From Rhizobium sp. Leaf306 (lineage in GTDB: Bacteria; Pseudomonadota; Alphaproteobacteria; Rhizobiales; Rhizobiaceae): a stretch of DNA of 64,000 nucleotides. Below the pieces are notes generated by a model that worked only from the letters and a program-made list of their open reading frames with translations, ran no database searches and was not told the DNA's origin. The DNA is taken from NCBI RefSeq assembly GCF_001423425.1, contig NZ_LMNX01000003.1, forward strand, positions 303,910 to 367,909, in the 5' to 3' direction. Made by a program: the position numbers and the translations under genes. Of the stretch, positions 37,799-46,410 are shown in pieces (the stretch's first letter is position 1; each line of letters begins with the position of its first letter).

Positions 37799-38914
37799 TC
37801 AGCCCGCCAATCGTCCGCCCTGCAGAGGCCTTGGCGCACCTGTCGTCGTCGGAAAGCTGATCGGCAGACCGCGCAGCACGCGCACGGCGAGAAAGGCGAA
37901 CAGTTCCGCCTCCACCGCATCGCCCCGCCAGCCGAATTCGTCGGCAGAAACAGCCTCGACGCCGGCGCGTTTTTCGAGCATCGCCATGATCGTCGGGTTG
38001 CGACGTCCGCCTCCGGCCACGATCAGCCGCTTCGGCCGTCTCGGCAAAAGGTCGAGCGCCTTGCCGACCGCCGATGCGGTAAAGGCCGAAAGTGTGGCCG
38101 CGCCGTCTTCCGGCGAAAGCCCGTCGGCCATAGCAGCGGTAAACGAATAGCGGTCGAGCGATTTCGGGTAGGGCGCGGTCATGTACGGATGCTGAAGCAA
38201 GCGTGCCAGACGCTCCTCATCGACCTTGCCCGAAGCACCAAGCGCGCCGTCCCTGTCCATCTCGCCAAGCCCGAGCGATTTGATGAAATCGTTGAGCGGG
38301 GCGTTGGCCGGGCCGGTATCAAAGGCGATCACCAGATCCTCGCCATCCCACCAGCTGATATTGCCGACACCGCCGAGGTTGAGAACGGCGCTATCTCCCG
38401 ATCGATCGACGCCACGCAGCAGCGCCGCGTGATAGACGGCGGCAAGTGGTGCGCCCTGGCCACCGGCGTGCACATCCGCGGTTCTGAAATCATAGGCGAC
38501 CTTGCAGCCCAGGATCGAGGCCATCAACTCGCCATCGCCGAGCTGCCGCGTGTCGCCGAGACGGTCCCGGGTCGGTGCACGGTGGAGAACGGTCTGGCCG
38601 TGGAAGCCGACAATGCCGATATCGGCCATCGTCAGGCCGGCAATCTCGACAAGATCCTGCACTGCGCGCGATTGCGCCCGCGTCAATGCCTCCTCGGCCA
38701 CGGCGAAGATCGCGGGCTCCGGTCCTTCGAATTCCCAGACGCGCGCTTGGGCGAGCGTTTCCTCGAGAAGAAACCGGATCTCGGGCGGATAGGGCGCCAA
38801 CGTATAGGCGCCTGCTGTCTCCACCGTTTCTCCGTCGGTCTTCAAAAGTGCGACGTCGATATTGCCGTCGAGGACGGTCCCGGTCATCAGGCCGACGGCC
38901 CAGATTGGCTCCAT
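37799..38914 (-). CDS. anmK: Anhydro-N-acetylmuramic acid kinase
   Basis: A 371-aa kinase that converts 1,6-anhydro-MurNAc from cell-wall turnover into MurNAc-6-phosphate. It shows the [16 protein letters not shown]-binding start (about residues 11-23), [22 protein letters not shown] and [13 protein letters not shown] motifs. It sits 63 bases downstream of the fuconate dehydratase gene and could be read from the fucose operon, although its job is in peptidoglycan recycling. No MurQ etherase gene is nearby. Confidence 0.95.
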   Translation of the reverse strand: MEPIWAVGLMTGTVLDGNIDVALLKTDGETVETAGAYTLAPYPPEIRFLLEETLAQARVWEFEGPEPAIFAVAEEALTRAQSRAVQDLVEIAGLTMADIGIVGFHGQTVLHRAPTRDRLGDTRQLGDGELMASILGCKVAYDFRTADVHAGGQGAPLAAVYHAALLRGVDRSGDSAVLNLGGVGNISWWDGEDLVIAFDTGPANAPLNDFIKSLGLGEMDRDGALGASGKVDEERLARLLQHPYMTAPYPKSLDRYSFTAAMADGLSPEDGAATLSAFTASAVGKALDLLPRRPKRLIVAGGGRRNPTIMAMLEKRAGVEAVSADEFGWRGDAVEAELFAFLAVRVLRGLPISFPTTTGAPRPLQGGRLAG

Positions 38915-38977
38915 TGGAGATCCCCCTCAAGTTCAAGCGACGCAATCACCCGGGAGTAACAGAGACCGCCATCGCCC

Positions 38978-40255
38978 TCAACGTCCGAAGCGGAATTCCT
39001 CCAGCGTCCCCGCCTTCATCTCGATCGAGAAGCCGGGCATTTTCGGCGGCATATAGGCGGCGTTCTCGATGACGCAGGGTTCGAGGAAATGCTCGTGCAG
39101 GTGATCGACATACTCGATGACGCGGCCTTCCATCGTGCCGGACACCGCAACGTAGTCGATCATCGAGAGATGCTGGACATATTCGCAAAGGCCGACGCCG
39201 CCGGCATGCGGCCAGACCGGGAGGCCATATTTGGCGGCAATCAATAGGACGGAAAGCACCTCGTTCAGCCCGCCCATGCGGCAGCTGTCGATCTGTACGA
39301 TATCGATCGCGCCCTCGGCGATGAACTGCTTGAACATGATGCGGTTCTGGCACATCTCGCCGGTTGCGACCTTCACCGGCCCGATCGCCTGGCGGATCTT
39401 GCGGTGACCGGCAATATCATCCGGGCTGGTCGGCTCCTCGATGAAGAAGGGCTTGGAGAAGGCGAGCTTGTTGACCCAGTCGATCGCTTGATCGACCTCC
39501 CAGACCTGGTTGGCATCGATCATCAGGTAACGGTCGGGGCCGATCACCTCGCGCGCGATGGTCAGGCGGCGAATGTCGTCTTCCAGGTCGCGTCCGACCT
39601 TCATTTTGATATGATCGAAACCGGCGTCGATCGCTTCCTGGCAAAGCCTGCGCAGCTTCTCGTCATCATAGCCGAGCCAGCCGGCGGAGGTCGTGTAGCA
39701 GGGATAACCCCTGCTTTCGAGAATGGCGATCCGCTCCTTTTTCCCGGCCTCTGCTTTCCTGAGAATGGCAAGAGCCTCGTCGCGGTTCAGGACATCCGTG
39801 AGATAGCGATAGTCGACGATATCGGCGATCTCTTCCGGCGACATGTCCGCCACCAGCCGCCACACCGGCTTGCCTTCTTCCTTGGCCAGAAGATCCCAGA
39901 AGGCGTTGACGACGGCGCCGGTCGCAAGATGCATGGCACCCTTGTCCGGGCCGATCCAGCGCAACTGGCTGTCGCCGGTCAGGTGCCGCCAGAATTTCCC
40001 CGGATTGGCCTTCATCACCTGCGTATCGGCACCGACCACGAGATGGCGCATCGCCTCGATCGCCATGCAGCAGATGTCGTTGCCGCGGCCGATCGTGAAG
40101 GTGAGGCCATGACCCTTAAGCGCTGGATCGTCGGTTTCGAGGATCACGTAGGCTGCCGAATAATCCGGATCCGGGTTCATGGCATCGGAACCGTCGAGGC
40201 TCTGCGAGGTCGGAAAGCGCAGGTCGACAACCCGCATATCGATAACTTTGGCCAT
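38978..40255 (-). CDS. L-fuconate dehydratase, enolase superfamily
   Basis: A 425-aa enolase-superfamily dehydratase that converts L-fuconate to 2-keto-3-deoxy-L-fuconate. It has the K-x-K motif KMKVGRD, DANQVW for the first metal ligand, EEPTSPDD and GEMCQNR for the others, and the late GGVGLCEYVQHL segment. The ATG at 40255 has GAAGGA seven bases upstream; a 97-codon longer frame antisense to nothing useful was rejected. Last enzyme gene of the fucose operon, 76 bases after the SDR gene. Confidence 0.92.
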   Translation of the reverse strand: MAKVIDMRVVDLRFPTSQSLDGSDAMNPDPDYSAAYVILETDDPALKGHGLTFTIGRGNDICCMAIEAMRHLVVGADTQVMKANPGKFWRHLTGDSQLRWIGPDKGAMHLATGAVVNAFWDLLAKEEGKPVWRLVADMSPEEIADIVDYRYLTDVLNRDEALAILRKAEAGKKERIAILESRGYPCYTTSAGWLGYDDEKLRRLCQEAIDAGFDHIKMKVGRDLEDDIRRLTIAREVIGPDRYLMIDANQVWEVDQAIDWVNKLAFSKPFFIEEPTSPDDIAGHRKIRQAIGPVKVATGEMCQNRIMFKQFIAEGAIDIVQIDSCRMGGLNEVLSVLLIAAKYGLPVWPHAGGVGLCEYVQHLSMIDYVAVSGTMEGRVIEYVDHLHEHFLEPCVIENAAYMPPKMPGFSIEMKAGTLEEFRFGR

Positions 40256-40331
40256 AGCTATTCCTTCCGCTGATCGGCGGTTCAAGATGATCGGGTTGTG
40301 CGCCGTAAACGACGGCAGAGGATTGAAAGGC

Positions 40332-41063
40332 TCAGATGGTCCAGCCGCCGTCGATGGCGAAGGCCTGTCCGCTCGTATAGGTGGCCGTGGCAATATAGAC
40401 GGCGAGATCGGCGATCTCTTCCGGCGATCCAAGACGGCCCATCGGCTGGCGGGCGATGAAGGCGGCACGGGCGGTCTCATAATCGCCCTGGGCGCGCATG
40501 CGGTCCTGCAGCGACGGGCTTTCCACCGTACCCGGGCAGATCGCATTGCAGCGGATGCCTTGCGTCACGTAGTCGGCCGCGACCGATTTCGTCAGTCCGA
40601 TCACAGCCGCCTTGGTCACGCCATAGGCGAAGCGGTTCGGCACGCCCTTCACGCTGGAAGCGACCGATGCCATGTTGATGATGGCGCCATCCTTGCGCTC
40701 CAGCATGCCCGGCAGCACGGCACGGATCGTGCGGATCATGGCGCGCACGTTGAGATCGAAAGCGAAATCGAGATCGCTATCCGGCATCTCCAGCACCGAA
40801 CCGGCGTGCACGACGCCTGCGCAGTTGAAGAGCACATCGACCTGACCGATATCAGAGATGCAGGCCTTGACCGCGTCCTCGTTCAGCACGTCGAGCTTTG
40901 CCGATGTCAGGTTGTCGAACTTCGGCAACTCGGAAAGAGCCGTCTCGTTGATATCGGTGGCATGAACCTTGGCGCCTGCAGCGATGAAGGCAAGCGCACT
41001 GGCGCGGCCGATCCCCTGACCCGCAGCGGTGATCAGAACTGTCTTGCCATTCAGACTTGCCAT
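40332..41063 (-). CDS. SDR oxidoreductase, L-fucose or 2-keto-3-deoxy-L-fuconate dehydrogenase
   Basis: A 243-aa short-chain dehydrogenase with TAAGQGIGRAS (cofactor, about residues 12-22), NCAG, and the catalytic Y-x3-K in YGVTKAA. In oxidative L-fucose pathways an SDR oxidises either L-fucose (Campylobacter FucX) or 2-keto-3-deoxy-L-fuconate (Xanthomonas, Burkholderia). Because another candidate fucose dehydrogenase is present in this operon, the second role is more likely here. Start at 41063 with GGGAGAG nine bases upstream rather than 11 codons earlier. Confidence 0.85.
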   Translation of the reverse strand: MASLNGKTVLITAAGQGIGRASALAFIAAGAKVHATDINETALSELPKFDNLTSAKLDVLNEDAVKACISDIGQVDVLFNCAGVVHAGSVLEMPDSDLDFAFDLNVRAMIRTIRAVLPGMLERKDGAIINMASVASSVKGVPNRFAYGVTKAAVIGLTKSVAADYVTQGIRCNAICPGTVESPSLQDRMRAQGDYETARAAFIARQPMGRLGSPEEIADLAVYIATATYTSGQAFAIDGGWTI

Positions 41064-41088
41064 CGACTTCAACTCTCCCGTTTGCGCG

Positions 41089-41418
41089 TCAATCATGATG
41101 GAAAACCTCTTCCATCATCGCCCACCATTCGCCCTCGGCCCTCGTTTCCAAAGGCTTCTGGCAGGGAATGGTAAAGGCCCACCATTCCTGGTTCTTCTCG
41201 TCGGCCGCCATCAGCGCCATGTCAGCTGCGAAATCGGTGCCGTGATATTCCCATGTGCCGAACAGGAGGTTTTCCGGTTCGCGCAGGAAGATCGTATAGT
41301 TCCTGATGTTGCAGCGAGAAATCAAGTCGAGGATTTCGGGCCACACCGCCGCGTGCAGTTCCCGATACTTTGCGAGCATCTCCGGCTGCACGCCGATCAT
41401 CATTCCCATGCGCTGCAT
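41089..41418 (-). CDS. L-rhamnose/L-fucose mutarotase family protein
   Basis: A 109-aa ferredoxin-like-fold sugar mutarotase of the RhaM (COG3254) family. It has the HAAVWPEI segment with the catalytic His, NYTIFLREPENLLFG, and paired Trp residues near the end (QEWWAF, EWWAMM). It interconverts alpha and beta anomers, here most likely of L-fucose, to supply the form the dehydrogenase uses. A homologue serves the same role in the Campylobacter jejuni fucose locus. Tightly spaced within the operon. Confidence 0.88.
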   Translation of the reverse strand: MQRMGMMIGVQPEMLAKYRELHAAVWPEILDLISRCNIRNYTIFLREPENLLFGTWEYHGTDFAADMALMAADEKNQEWWAFTIPCQKPLETRAEGEWWAMMEEVFHHD

Positions 41419-41429
41419 GACTTTACTCC

Positions 41430-42440
41430 TCAGGCGACTTCGATGAGCGCCTTGACCACCGCTTGCGCGGGATCCGTCAGTTTGGAAAACCGGTCCGGCA
41501 CATCCGAAAGGTGCATGCGGTGCGTAATCAAGGCATCCGGAACATCGCCGGCGCGCATCGCGTCCATCACCCGCTCGAAGTCCGCAATCGTCGCGTTGCG
41601 GCTGCCGAGAAGCGTCGTTTCGCGCTTGTGAAACTCGGGATCCGAAAAGCCGATCGTGCTGGAGACGATCGACACCAGGACATAGGTGCCGCCGTGTCCG
41701 ACAAAGGAGAAGCCGCGCTCCATCGCCTTCGGGTTGCCGGTCGCATCGAACACCGCGTCGAAGAAGTCACCGTTGGTGATCGCGGAAAGCTGGTCGGTGT
41801 CGTCATCGGAAAGCGGGACGGTGGACGCGATGCCCAACTGGCTCTTCGCAAAATCGAGCCTGTCTTCACGACCGTCGATGACAGTTACCTCGGCACCTTC
41901 GAGCTGCGCAAAAATTGCGACCGATAGGCCGATCGGGCCGGCGCCGACGACGAGAACCTTCTGACCCTTTTCGACCCGTGCGCGGGCGACCGCATGTGCG
42001 CCGATCGCCAGAAACTCGACCATAGCAGCCTGATCAAGGGTCAGTCCGTCTGCCTTCACCGCGAACTGCTCGGGAATGCTCAGATATTCCGTCATGCCGC
42101 CATCGCGATGGACGCCGAGCACACCGATATTGCGGCAGCAGTTGGTCTTGCCCTTCAGGCATGCGTTGCAGTGGCCACAGGAAATGTAGGGTATGATCGA
42201 AACGATATCGCCTACGTTGAGCGAGCTTCCCTCAGCCGCTTCTTCGACGGTTGCCGCCAGTTCGTGGCCCATCACGCGCGGATAGGAAAGATAGGGCTGG
42301 TTGCCGGTGAAGATATGCAGGTCGGTGCCGCAGACGCCGATACGGCGGACCTTCAGAAGGACCTCGCCTTCGCCACGTGCGGGCTTGTCCCGCTCGATCG
42401 CCGAAAGTTTGCCCGGTTCATCGCATATGATAGTCAGCAT
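41430..42440 (-). CDS. Zinc-dependent medium-chain alcohol dehydrogenase
   Basis: A 336-aa MDR dehydrogenase. Catalytic zinc ligands appear in CGTDLHIFTG and GHELAATVEE; the four structural-zinc cysteines in CGHCNACLKGKTNCC (about residues 90-104). The NAD motif VGAGPIGLSV lies near 165. Substrate not certain: an L-fucose or L-galactose type sugar, or a later keto intermediate. One base separates it from the lactonase gene, 11 from the mutarotase. Confidence 0.88.
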   Translation of the reverse strand: MLTIICDEPGKLSAIERDKPARGEGEVLLKVRRIGVCGTDLHIFTGNQPYLSYPRVMGHELAATVEEAAEGSSLNVGDIVSIIPYISCGHCNACLKGKTNCCRNIGVLGVHRDGGMTEYLSIPEQFAVKADGLTLDQAAMVEFLAIGAHAVARARVEKGQKVLVVGAGPIGLSVAIFAQLEGAEVTVIDGREDRLDFAKSQLGIASTVPLSDDDTDQLSAITNGDFFDAVFDATGNPKAMERGFSFVGHGGTYVLVSIVSSTIGFSDPEFHKRETTLLGSRNATIADFERVMDAMRAGDVPDALITHRMHLSDVPDRFSKLTDPAQAVVKALIEVA

Positions 42441-42441
42441 C

Positions 42442-43263
42442 CTAGATCTCTTTCAGTCGATAGAAACGTTTGGCATTGCCGCCGAAGACGGCTGAATGGT
42501 GCTCTGCCGGAACGATGTCCAGGCATTGCCGGAGCCACGCACCGTATTCCCCGGCAAGCCTCAGGACCGGCCAGTCGCTGCCCCAGATGACGTGATCCGG
42601 TCCGAACAGGTCGAAGATCGTTTCCGCATAGGGGCGCACGGATTGCGGCTTCTGGTCTCCCGCTTCGGTCAGAAGGCCCGATAGCTTGCAATGGACGTTC
42701 GGCAGGGCCGCCAGCGCTTTCATGCGGGCATACCAGTCGATAAACCGGCCCTCGGCGATCGGCGGCTTGGCGCCGTGGTCGATGACGATCTGAAGTTTCT
42801 GATGGCGCCGCGCGAAGTTGCAAAGCGGTGCCAGATGCCTCGGCAGAACAAGCGCATCGAACACCAGATCATGTTCGATCATCGTCGCGATACCGACGTC
42901 CAGCGCGGGATCGTCGATCCACCGGTCATCGCCCATGTCCTGCAGCATCGGGCGGAAACCCTTCAGCTTACTGTGGCTTGCCAGCTGTCGAATATTCTCC
43001 TGCACATCCGATGCTTTTAAATCCGTCCAGCCGACCACGCCCAGGATGAAAGGGTGGTTGTCGGCTAGATCCAGCATGAACTGCGTATCGGCTTGCGTCT
43101 CCATCGTCTGCACCAGCACGGTGCCATCGACGCCGGCCTCTTCCAGCAACGGCCGCAGATCGTCCGGCAGGAAATCCCGGTGAATGGCCTCAAGCTCCGG
43201 CCCTGGCCATTGGCCGGTCCGGTCGGCGATCCGCCAGAAATGCTGGTGGGCATCGATCCGCAT
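42442..43263 (-). CDS. Amidohydrolase family sugar lactonase (probable L-fuconolactonase)
   Basis: A 273-aa TIM-barrel hydrolase beginning RIDAHQHFWR, the H-x-H metal motif of the amidohydrolase-2 group. Other conserved points are VLVQTMETQADT, VIDHGAKPP and GSDWPVL with the catalytic Asp near residue 240. COG3618 members hydrolyse L-fucono-1,5-lactone to L-fuconate. The neighbours (fucose dehydrogenase candidates, mutarotase, fuconate dehydratase) support this assignment strongly. Confidence 0.9.
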   Translation of the reverse strand: MRIDAHQHFWRIADRTGQWPGPELEAIHRDFLPDDLRPLLEEAGVDGTVLVQTMETQADTQFMLDLADNHPFILGVVGWTDLKASDVQENIRQLASHSKLKGFRPMLQDMGDDRWIDDPALDVGIATMIEHDLVFDALVLPRHLAPLCNFARRHQKLQIVIDHGAKPPIAEGRFIDWYARMKALAALPNVHCKLSGLLTEAGDQKPQSVRPYAETIFDLFGPDHVIWGSDWPVLRLAGEYGAWLRQCLDIVPAEHHSAVFGGNAKRFYRLKEI

Positions 43264-43266
43264 CGA

Positions 43267-44280
43267 TCAGGCTCCGATGCCGGGTAGAGGGGTGCCTTCG
43301 GCCAGAAGCCCGCTTTCGCTCAGGCGCGACCAGAAGGATGCAGGGATTTCCTCGGCAAACCAGTCCACATTCGAGGTGATCTGTTCGGCATTGCGGGCGC
43401 CGGAGACGATCGTCGCGACAGCCGGATGCGCCAGCGGGAACTGAAGTGCGGCCGCCTGAAGCGTCACGCCTTCTTCCTCGCAGACGGCACGCAACTGTTC
43501 GACGCGCGCAAGGATCTCAGCCGGCGCTTCGGTATAGTTGAACTTCTTGTTGCCGGCGAGCAGCCCGGAATTGAACGGTCCCGCGGCAACGATTGCAACA
43601 CCTTGCTTCGCGCATTCATCCATGAAGCCGAGGCTGTCCTGTTCAAGCAGCGTGTAGCGACCGGCCAGCATCGTGCAATCGATGTCGAAAACCTTCATCG
43701 CGTCGGCGACGACTTCCCATTCGTTGACGCCGAGGCCGACAGCCTTGGTCGACCCTTCATCCCGCAATTTGCCCAGCGCCTTGAAGCCGCCGCCATCGGT
43801 CAGTTGCTGCCAGTAATGGTCGTGGCGGTCGCCATGCGTCATGCGACCGATATCGTGGATGTAGAGGATGTCCGGCTTCAGGATCCCAAGGCGCTGCTGG
43901 CTTGCCTCGAAGGACCGCAGAATGCCGTCATAGCTGTAGTCGTAGACAGGACGAAAGGGCAGGGGTTCGGCGTAGCCGTCCTCTTCCGGACCAACCGTCT
44001 CATCCGGCGTCATGACGCGCCCGACCTTGGTGCTCAGCACATAGTCTTCGCGGGGAAGATCGGTCAGCATCGTGCCAAGGCGGCGTTCGGAGCGGGTGTA
44101 GCCGTAGAAGGGTGCGGTGTCGAAATAGCGGATACCGGCATCCCACGCGGACTTAAAAGCGCCAGCGGATTCCGCATAGGGTGTGACGCGATAAAGGTTG
44201 CCCATCTGGGCGCAGCCGAGGCCGATCAGCGTCACATCCAAATCGACACGCGGGAATTTGCGGGTATCACTGGCGTTCAT
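43267..44280 (-). CDS. Aldo/keto reductase, probable L-fucose (D-threo-aldose) dehydrogenase
   Basis: A 337-aa AKR. The tetrad is visible: Asp in FDTAPFYG, Tyr in the same block (FYGYTRSERRLG), Lys in STKVGRV and His in YIHDIGR. Relatives include the Pseudomonas D-threo-aldose 1-dehydrogenase, which oxidises L-fucose to L-fuconolactone. It lies first among the enzyme genes, just downstream of the transporter, 3 bases from the lactonase, so the first two steps would be made together. Confidence 0.87.
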   Translation of the reverse strand: MNASDTRKFPRVDLDVTLIGLGCAQMGNLYRVTPYAESAGAFKSAWDAGIRYFDTAPFYGYTRSERRLGTMLTDLPREDYVLSTKVGRVMTPDETVGPEEDGYAEPLPFRPVYDYSYDGILRSFEASQQRLGILKPDILYIHDIGRMTHGDRHDHYWQQLTDGGGFKALGKLRDEGSTKAVGLGVNEWEVVADAMKVFDIDCTMLAGRYTLLEQDSLGFMDECAKQGVAIVAAGPFNSGLLAGNKKFNYTEAPAEILARVEQLRAVCEEEGVTLQAAALQFPLAHPAVATIVSGARNAEQITSNVDWFAEEIPASFWSRLSESGLLAEGTPLPGIGA

Positions 44281-44354
44281 CGGGCAACCTTCATTTTATC
44301 ACTGCAGAGAAAGACGATACGCGCCATTCGCGACGCGTATCGAGGCGGGGAGGC

Positions 44355-45296
44355 TTAGTAGAGAACGTTCTTGGCTTCCGGCTTGTCGATGTTGTCCTTG
44401 GTGACGACGACGACACCCGTATCGACAAACTTCTCGACCTTTTCCTTTTTCAGGAGCTTGGAGATCGTCTTGACGCCGAGATCGCCCATCTGGAACGAGC
44501 CCTGGACTGCGATCGCCTGAAGCGTGCCGTCCTTGACGAATTCCTGCAGATCCTGGTTACCGTCGAAGCCGATCGCGACGAGCTTGCCGGATTTGCCGGA
44601 CTGCTTGATGGCGCGGCCCATGCCGATTGCCGTCGGCTCATTGGCGCCGAAGATGCCCTTAAGGTCGGAATTTGCGGCCAGAACGTCCGTGGTTTGGTTC
44701 AACGCCGTCGCCATCTGCGACTGCGAGTAGAACGGGCCGACGATCTGGAGCTTCGAGTTTGCCTTGATATAGTCTGTGAAGCCACCGACGCGGCCGATCT
44801 CAGAGCCGGCACCTGCCACATAGGACATGACGGCGATCTTGCCTTCAGTGCCGACCTTGCCGATCAGCGCCTTGGCAGCCAGTTCGCCGGCGGTCTTGTT
44901 GTCGGTCGCGAGGAACGACTGGTAATACTGTTCCGACCCCTTGCTCAGCATCGAGTCCACGATCACGACCGGAATACGGGCTTCCCAGGCCTTCTTCACG
45001 GCAGGGATCAGCGCATCTGGATCGGACGGCGCAAGCACGATGCCGGCGACGCCGCGATTGACGGCGTTTTCGACCATGTTGACCTGGTCGGCGATCGCCG
45101 ATTCCGAAGCCGGACCCTGGAAGGTCATCGTATTACCGGCGCCGACTTCCTTCATGGCGGCATCAGCGCCCTTCTGGACGTTCTGCCAGAAGGTCGAGTT
45201 GACGGTCTTGACGATGACGGCGATCTCGGCTGCCTGTGCGGAAGCCGCACCCAAGATCATCGCCGAGGCAAGCAACGCGGTTGCTAGTTTCTTCAT
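44355..45296 (-). CDS. Sugar ABC transporter substrate-binding protein (RbsB-like)
   Basis: A 313-aa periplasmic binding protein with signal peptide MKKLATALLASAMILGAASA ending at AQA (about residue 22). The mature part has the RbsB-type fold (PF13407 style): IAVIVKTVNSTFW, GIVLAPSDPDAL, and IFGANEPTAIGM. Presumed to bind L-fucose or a similar 6-deoxy sugar. The ATG at 45296 has GGAGG ten bases upstream; a TTG two codons earlier was discarded. Confidence 0.93.
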   Translation of the reverse strand: MKKLATALLASAMILGAASAQAAEIAVIVKTVNSTFWQNVQKGADAAMKEVGAGNTMTFQGPASESAIADQVNMVENAVNRGVAGIVLAPSDPDALIPAVKKAWEARIPVVIVDSMLSKGSEQYYQSFLATDNKTAGELAAKALIGKVGTEGKIAVMSYVAGAGSEIGRVGGFTDYIKANSKLQIVGPFYSQSQMATALNQTTDVLAANSDLKGIFGANEPTAIGMGRAIKQSGKSGKLVAIGFDGNQDLQEFVKDGTLQAIAVQGSFQMGDLGVKTISKLLKKEKVEKFVDTGVVVVTKDNIDKPEAKNVLY

Positions 45297-45381
45297 GTTC
45301 AATCCTCCTCAAACGGACGGCGTTTTCGCCGCCCCGGGGAACTCCCACCCCCATTGTCGCGGAAAGGGTCCGCACCCTTCT

Positions 45382-46410
45382 TCACCGGCGGTTGCGCAAT
45401 TGATCGATCCAGACGGTGATCAGGATGACGAGGCCGATGATGATCTGCTGTGTGAAGGCGGAAACGCCGTTCATGTTGAGCCCGTTGCGCAGGATGCCGA
45501 TGACGAAGGCGCCGATCGCCGTTCCGGAAATCGTGCCGACACCGCCGATCAGCGAGGTGCCGCCGATGACGGCGCTGGCGATTGCATCGAGTTCGTACAT
45601 GACGCCTTCGTTCGGCTGGGCCGTCACGAGGCGGGACATCAGCACGCAACCGGTCAAACCAGCGAGCGTGCCTGACAATATGTAGGTGAAATTGGTCACG
45701 CGGGCGACATTGACGCCGGAAAGACGGGCCGCGTCCGCATTCGAACCGACGGCATAGATATGCCTGCCGAGCACGGAGCGGTTCAGCATGAAAGACACGG
45801 CGATCGCGATCACGATCATCAGGATGACCGGATAGGGAATGCCCGGGAAGACCACGGTCGGGAAGCCGTCGTCGCCGATGGTGACGACGCGAAACAACGA
45901 GCCGTTGCCAAGCACGCCGAAGGATTCGCCGAGGCCGGAAACGGCGCGGGCACCGGTAATCTGAAGCGCCACGCCGCGGGCGATCAGCATCATGCCGAGC
46001 GTCGCGATAAAGGGCGGCAGTTTCATCTGGGTCACCAGAATGCCGTTAATCAGGCCACAAAGGCTGCCGACCAGAATGCCGACGAACATGCCGAGCGGAA
46101 CCGGCAGGCCGAGCTCTTTCACGCAGAGAGCCGCGACGACGCCCGCGAGCGCAAGCACCGAGCCGACGGACAAATCGATGCCGCCGGTAATGATGACGCA
46201 GGTGGCGCCGATACCGAGAAGAGCAATTGAGGTGACCTGCAAGGCGATTGTCATCGCATTGTTGACGGTGAAGAAGGCGTTGCTGCTGAAGGAGAACACC
46301 AGCACCAGAACGAACAGGCTGCCGAGCGCTGCAAACTTCTGGATGATGTCCTTTTGCCGGTCGCTCAGCGAAACACTGCGCGACTTCGAGGGTTCGGTAA
46401 TATCAGCCAT
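45382..46410 (-). CDS. Sugar ABC transporter permease (RbsC-like)
   Basis: A 342-aa permease with 8-10 membrane helices of the BPD_transp_2 type used by ribose/xylose-class importers. It shows the GGIDLSVGS motif (about residue 78), characteristic of RbsC relatives. AAGGAG precedes the ATG at 46410, which overlaps the end of the ATPase gene by 8 bases; a start 9 codons earlier is less supported. Confidence 0.93.
   Translation of the reverse strand: MADITEPSKSRSVSLSDRQKDIIQKFAALGSLFVLVLVFSFSSNAFFTVNNAMTIALQVTSIALLGIGATCVIITGGIDLSVGSVLALAGVVAALCVKELGLPVPLGMFVGILVGSLCGLINGILVTQMKLPPFIATLGMMLIARGVALQITGARAVSGLGESFGVLGNGSLFRVVTIGDDGFPTVVFPGIPYPVILMIVIAIAVSFMLNRSVLGRHIYAVGSNADAARLSGVNVARVTNFTYILSGTLAGLTGCVLMSRLVTAQPNEGVMYELDAIASAVIGGTSLIGGVGTISGTAIGAFVIGILRNGLNMNGVSAFTQQIIIGLVILITVWIDQLRNRR

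Noticed and set aside
37787..38959. A 390-codon plus-strand frame opposite anmK
   Set aside because: anmK motifs on the minus strand are unambiguous.
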